From an uncultured Clostridia bacterium (GTDB lineage Bacteria > Bacillota > Clostridia > TANB77 > CAG-508): a stretch of DNA of 8,582 nucleotides. The stretch is taken from contig CANQTJ010000065.1 in NCBI GenBank assembly GCA_947626705.1, forward strand, positions 1 through 8,582, written 5' to 3'. The notes beneath the pieces are model-generated. The model did not search any database, was not told the DNA's origin, and saw only the letters and a list, made by a program, of their open reading frames with translations. Position numbers and translations under genes: made by a program. Shown piece by piece: positions 6,947 through 8,582 of this stretch (within the stretch, counting starts at the first letter, position 1; every line of letters starts with the position of its first letter).

Positions 6947-7887
6947 TATTTTTTTCCTCCTTCTATCAATTTCATAAATGCATCTTCAAGTGTAATATCT
7001 TCATTTTTCATTTCAAATATTGTGATATTTTCTTTTGCTAACTCTGTAAATATTATTTTTCTTAAATCTACATCTTTATCTGATTCTAAAATATATTGTT
7101 TTGTTCCATCTTCGTTTTCTTTTACTAATTTCACATCTTTTATTTGTGTTATTTTTTCTTTAATTGTTTCCATTTTATTTTCTGGATCTTCAACTGTTAA
7201 ATATGTATTATTGTTACCTGATACTTTTTTCTCTAAGTTTTCTGGAGTATCTTCTGCTATAATTTTTCCTTTATTTATTATTATAACTTTATTACATATT
7301 TGACTTACTTCTGATAATATATGTGAGCTTAATATAACTGTATGTGTTTTACCTAACTCTTTTATTAAAGCTCTTATTTCTGTTATTTGTTTTGGATCTA
7401 ATCCTACAGTTGGCTCATCTAATATAAGGATTTTAGGTTCTCCAACTAGTGCTCCAGCCATACTTACTCTTTGTTTATATCCTCTTGATAAATTACGTGT
7501 TAGCTTCTTTTCTACTTCTTTTAGTCCCGTTTGTTCAATTATTTTTTCAACTTTTTCTTTTCTTGTTTTTCTGTCTACTTTTTTTAATTCTGCCATATAT
7601 GTTACAAATTCTTTTACTGTTAAATCTGAATATAATGGTACTCCTTCTGGCATATATCCTATTTGTGCTTTTGCTTTTTTAGGTTTCTTTGATATGTCAT
7701 TTCCTGCTATAATTATTTGTCCTTCTGTTGTTTCTATATAACCTGTTAACATATTCATTGTTGTACTTTTTCCTGCTCCATTTGGTCCAAGTAATCCTAC
7801 TATTTCGCCTTCTTTTATTTTAAAACTAATATTGTCTACGGCTATAGTACTTCCATACTTTTTTGTGACATTTTTTACTTCTATCAC
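6946..7887 (-). CDS. ABC-2 transporter ATP-binding protein (GldA/BcrA-like)
   Basis: The product is 313 residues and all nucleotide-binding motifs are present: Walker A GPNGAGKST (34-42), YMPEG in the Q-loop region (78-82, Glu where many ABC proteins have Gln, common in this subfamily), signature LSRGYKQR (133-140), Walker B ILILDEP (153-159), D-loop GLD (162-164) and switch His189 in SSHI. A C-terminal domain (about 225-313) ending in ITLEDAFMKLIEGGKK matches the usual tail of the BcrA/GldA subfamily. It powers the permease encoded next, in an exporter-type complex on the inner face of the membrane. The start is GTG at 7887 with AAGGAGG 8 nt upstream. It is the first gene of the three-gene operon, with a promoter close upstream. 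Confidence 0.95.
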   Translation of the reverse strand: MIEVKNVTKKYGSTIAVDNISFKIKEGEIVGLLGPNGAGKSTTMNMLTGYIETTEGQIIIAGNDISKKPKKAKAQIGYMPEGVPLYSDLTVKEFVTYMAELKKVDRKTRKEKVEKIIEQTGLKEVEKKLTRNLSRGYKQRVSMAGALVGEPKILILDEPTVGLDPKQITEIRALIKELGKTHTVILSSHILSEVSQICNKVIIINKGKIIAEDTPENLEKKVSGNNNTYLTVEDPENKMETIKEKITQIKDVKLVKENEDGTKQYILESDKDVDLRKIIFTELAKENITIFEMKNEDITLEDAFMKLIEGGKK

Positions 7888-7919
7888 GTAAAACTCCTCC
7901 TTACATTTTTATTTTTATT

Positions 7920-7948
7920 ATAATATCATTTTAATATCTTAATGTAAA
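7920..7948 (-). promoter_or_regulatory. Predicted promoter of the ABC transporter operon
   Basis: On the minus strand TTTACA (7943-7948) and TATTAT (7920-7925) are 17 nt apart, with a TGA directly before the -10 that gives an extended -10 element. The start would be near 7912, leaving a leader of about 25 nt. It is divergent from the tRNA promoter about 90 nt away. Confidence 0.6.
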
Positions 7949-8039
7949 GTTTTTCACAAAGATTTCACATTACGGAAATAACATTTTTGTTGAATTGTAA
8001 CCATCTGCATGGAAAATTTTAATTTATTTTATTTTTTCG

Positions 8040-8068
8040 TTGACATCTTAATACTTTTGTGTTATTAT
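8040..8068 (+). promoter_or_regulatory. Promoter of the tRNA-Arg gene
   Basis: TTGACA (8040-8045, perfect -35) and TATTAT (8063-8068) are separated by 17 nt. The expected start near 8075 is about 13 nt before the mature tRNA. Confidence 0.8.
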
Positions 8069-8087
8069 ATTTATTGTTTAATGTTAT

Positions 8088-8164
8088 GGGTCAATAGCTC
8101 AGTTGGATAGAGCACACGCCTTCTAAGCGTGGGGTCGGGGGTTCGAATCCCTCTTGGCCCACCA
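8088..8164 (+). tRNA. tRNA-Arg(UCU)
   Basis: This is a complete 77-nt cloverleaf. The acceptor GGGTCAA pairs with TTGGCCC (one G-U), the D-stem is GCTC/GAGC, and the anticodon stem CACGC/GCGTG encloses CTTCTAA with anticodon TCT (8122-8124). A GTTCGAATC T-loop region, discriminator A (8161) and an encoded CCA (8162-8164) follow. It reads AGA, an expected major arginine codon in such an AT-rich genome. It stands alone with its own promoter and terminator. Confidence 0.97.
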
Positions 8165-8170
8165 AGATAA

Positions 8171-8199
8171 CGCTATCCGAATCCGGATAGCGATTTTTT
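8171..8199 (+). terminator. Terminator of the tRNA-Arg gene
   Basis: A 9-bp perfect stem CGCTATCCG/CGGATAGCG (8171-8179 with 8184-8192) with a 4-nt loop is followed by A and six T. It is among the most GC-rich spots in the window outside the tRNA. Confidence 0.92.
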
Positions 8200-8215
8200 G
8201 TATGGAAATGGAAAA

Positions 8216-8444
8216 ATGGATATATCATTAACTAATATTTAGTTTTTTTACTTGGAGGAATTATAACTGGAACTTTTTTTGTAATGGGATTTTACTACTT
8301 AATTAAAACAAAAAAGGAGATAATAATTCAAAAACTAAAGAAATAGTATGTTTTATTATAGGAATATTTTTAATTTTCTTTATATATTTTATTAAAATAT
8401 TTTTTCTTAATGAAATATATGTGCTTGAATTAGAAATTTTATGA
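8216..8444 (+). pseudogene. Possible remnant of a small two-helix membrane protein with two frameshifts
   Basis: Three open stretches in different frames follow one another and together read as one small membrane protein. They are MDISLTNI from the ATG at 8216, then LVFLLGGIITGTFFVMGFYY with LIKTKK, then GDNNSKTKEIVCFIIGIFLI with FFIYFIKIFFLNE to the TGA at 8442-8444. Adding one T in the short run near 8237-8240 and one A in the run near 8309-8315 would restore a single 76-residue frame with two hydrophobic helices separated by a charged turn. I recognise no family, and the ribosome site is poor. The frame joins are an interpretation of low-complexity AT-rich DNA and may be chance. If real, it is either a decayed gene or a site of homopolymer sequencing errors. 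Confidence 0.35.
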
Positions 8445-8457
8445 CACTAAAAAATAG

Positions 8458-8486
8458 TTGACTTTTCATAAAAATTTTTGTATAAT
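8458..8486 (+). promoter_or_regulatory. Strong promoter near the right edge
   Basis: TTGACT (8458-8463) and TATAAT (8481-8486) are 17 nt apart, a near-perfect sigma-A promoter. Transcription should begin near 8493 and run right, into the structured RNA and off the window. Confidence 0.8.
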
Positions 8487-8492
8487 AATTTT

Positions 8493-8582
8493 AGAAGACA
8501 AATGACCACAGAAATGTGGCGTGTCAATATAAACTTGTTCTAATAAATAGAATACATCTCTATTGACCAGACAGAGATGTAT
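8493..8582 (+). ncRNA. Structured leader or small RNA, cut by the window end
   Basis: The RNA from the promoter at 8458-8486 can form a first hairpin: CCACA/TGTGG (8506-8510 with 8515-8519) closed by a GAAA tetraloop, extended after an asymmetric internal loop by GACA/TGTC (8497-8500 with 8522-8525). A second hairpin, ATACATCTCT/AGAGATGTAT (8552-8561 with 8573-8582), is a perfect 10-bp stem with an 11-nt loop and ends exactly at the window edge. A weaker alternative, AATAG/CTATT (8546-8550 with 8560-8564), overlaps the second stem and excludes it. I do not recognise a known riboswitch, T-box or RNA family. It could be a 5' leader or a free small RNA; the missing right-hand sequence would decide. 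Confidence 0.5.

Noticed and set aside
8088..8199. tRNA-Arg as an integration site for a mobile element
   Set aside because: There is no integrase and no repeat of the tRNA 3' end in the window, and the tRNA keeps its own terminator directly after it.
8497..8525. Kink-turn in the first hairpin of the right-edge RNA
   Set aside because: The asymmetric loop has GA on the 5' side, but the opposing bases are CG, not GA, so the required tandem sheared pairs cannot form.

Overview
The window comes from a very AT-rich, low-GC Gram-positive-type genome. The strong GGAGG ribosome sites, TTGACA/TATAAT promoters, T-tailed hairpin terminators and a YkvI-family gene all fit Bacillota, most likely a Clostridia-like or related gut lineage (inference). 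Tryptophan is read from TGG and the standard code fits every gene. Almost all protein-coding content is on the minus strand; the tRNA gene and everything to its right is on the plus strand.

Reading in the direction of minus-strand transcription, the first unit (7948 down to 4663) is a compact ABC transporter operon. It runs from a promoter to an ABC-2 ATPase (GTG start), an ABC-2 permease overlapping the ATPase stop by one base, and a GldG-type auxiliary protein with two membrane anchors, and it ends in a strong terminator. The next stretch (4660 to 3494) is decayed. It holds a YkvI-family membrane protein gene broken by one frameshift, whose ribosome site lies inside the preceding terminator. 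After it comes a 32-codon tail that looks like the C-terminus of an Rpn/PD-(D/E)XK transposase-type nuclease, then a terminator.

The last minus-strand unit (3342 to 107) is a two-gene surface operon. The first gene encodes a 771-residue membrane-anchored protein with three copies of a Trp/Tyr-rich module joined by beta-rich linkers. The second encodes a 248-residue secreted protein. By my recollection of related single-chain proteins, the module resembles the N-terminal half, and the secreted protein the C-terminal half, of one FGE/SUMF1-like (C-type-lectin-like) fold, so the pair may be a split surface domain. Neither has the cysteines needed for FGE catalysis. This operon is the most interesting part of the window.

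On the plus strand there is a complete tRNA-Arg(UCU) with its own promoter and terminator, and then a likely two-frameshift remnant of a small two-helix membrane protein. A near-consensus promoter follows, driving an RNA with two hairpins that runs off the end of the window. The gene it leads into is not visible.
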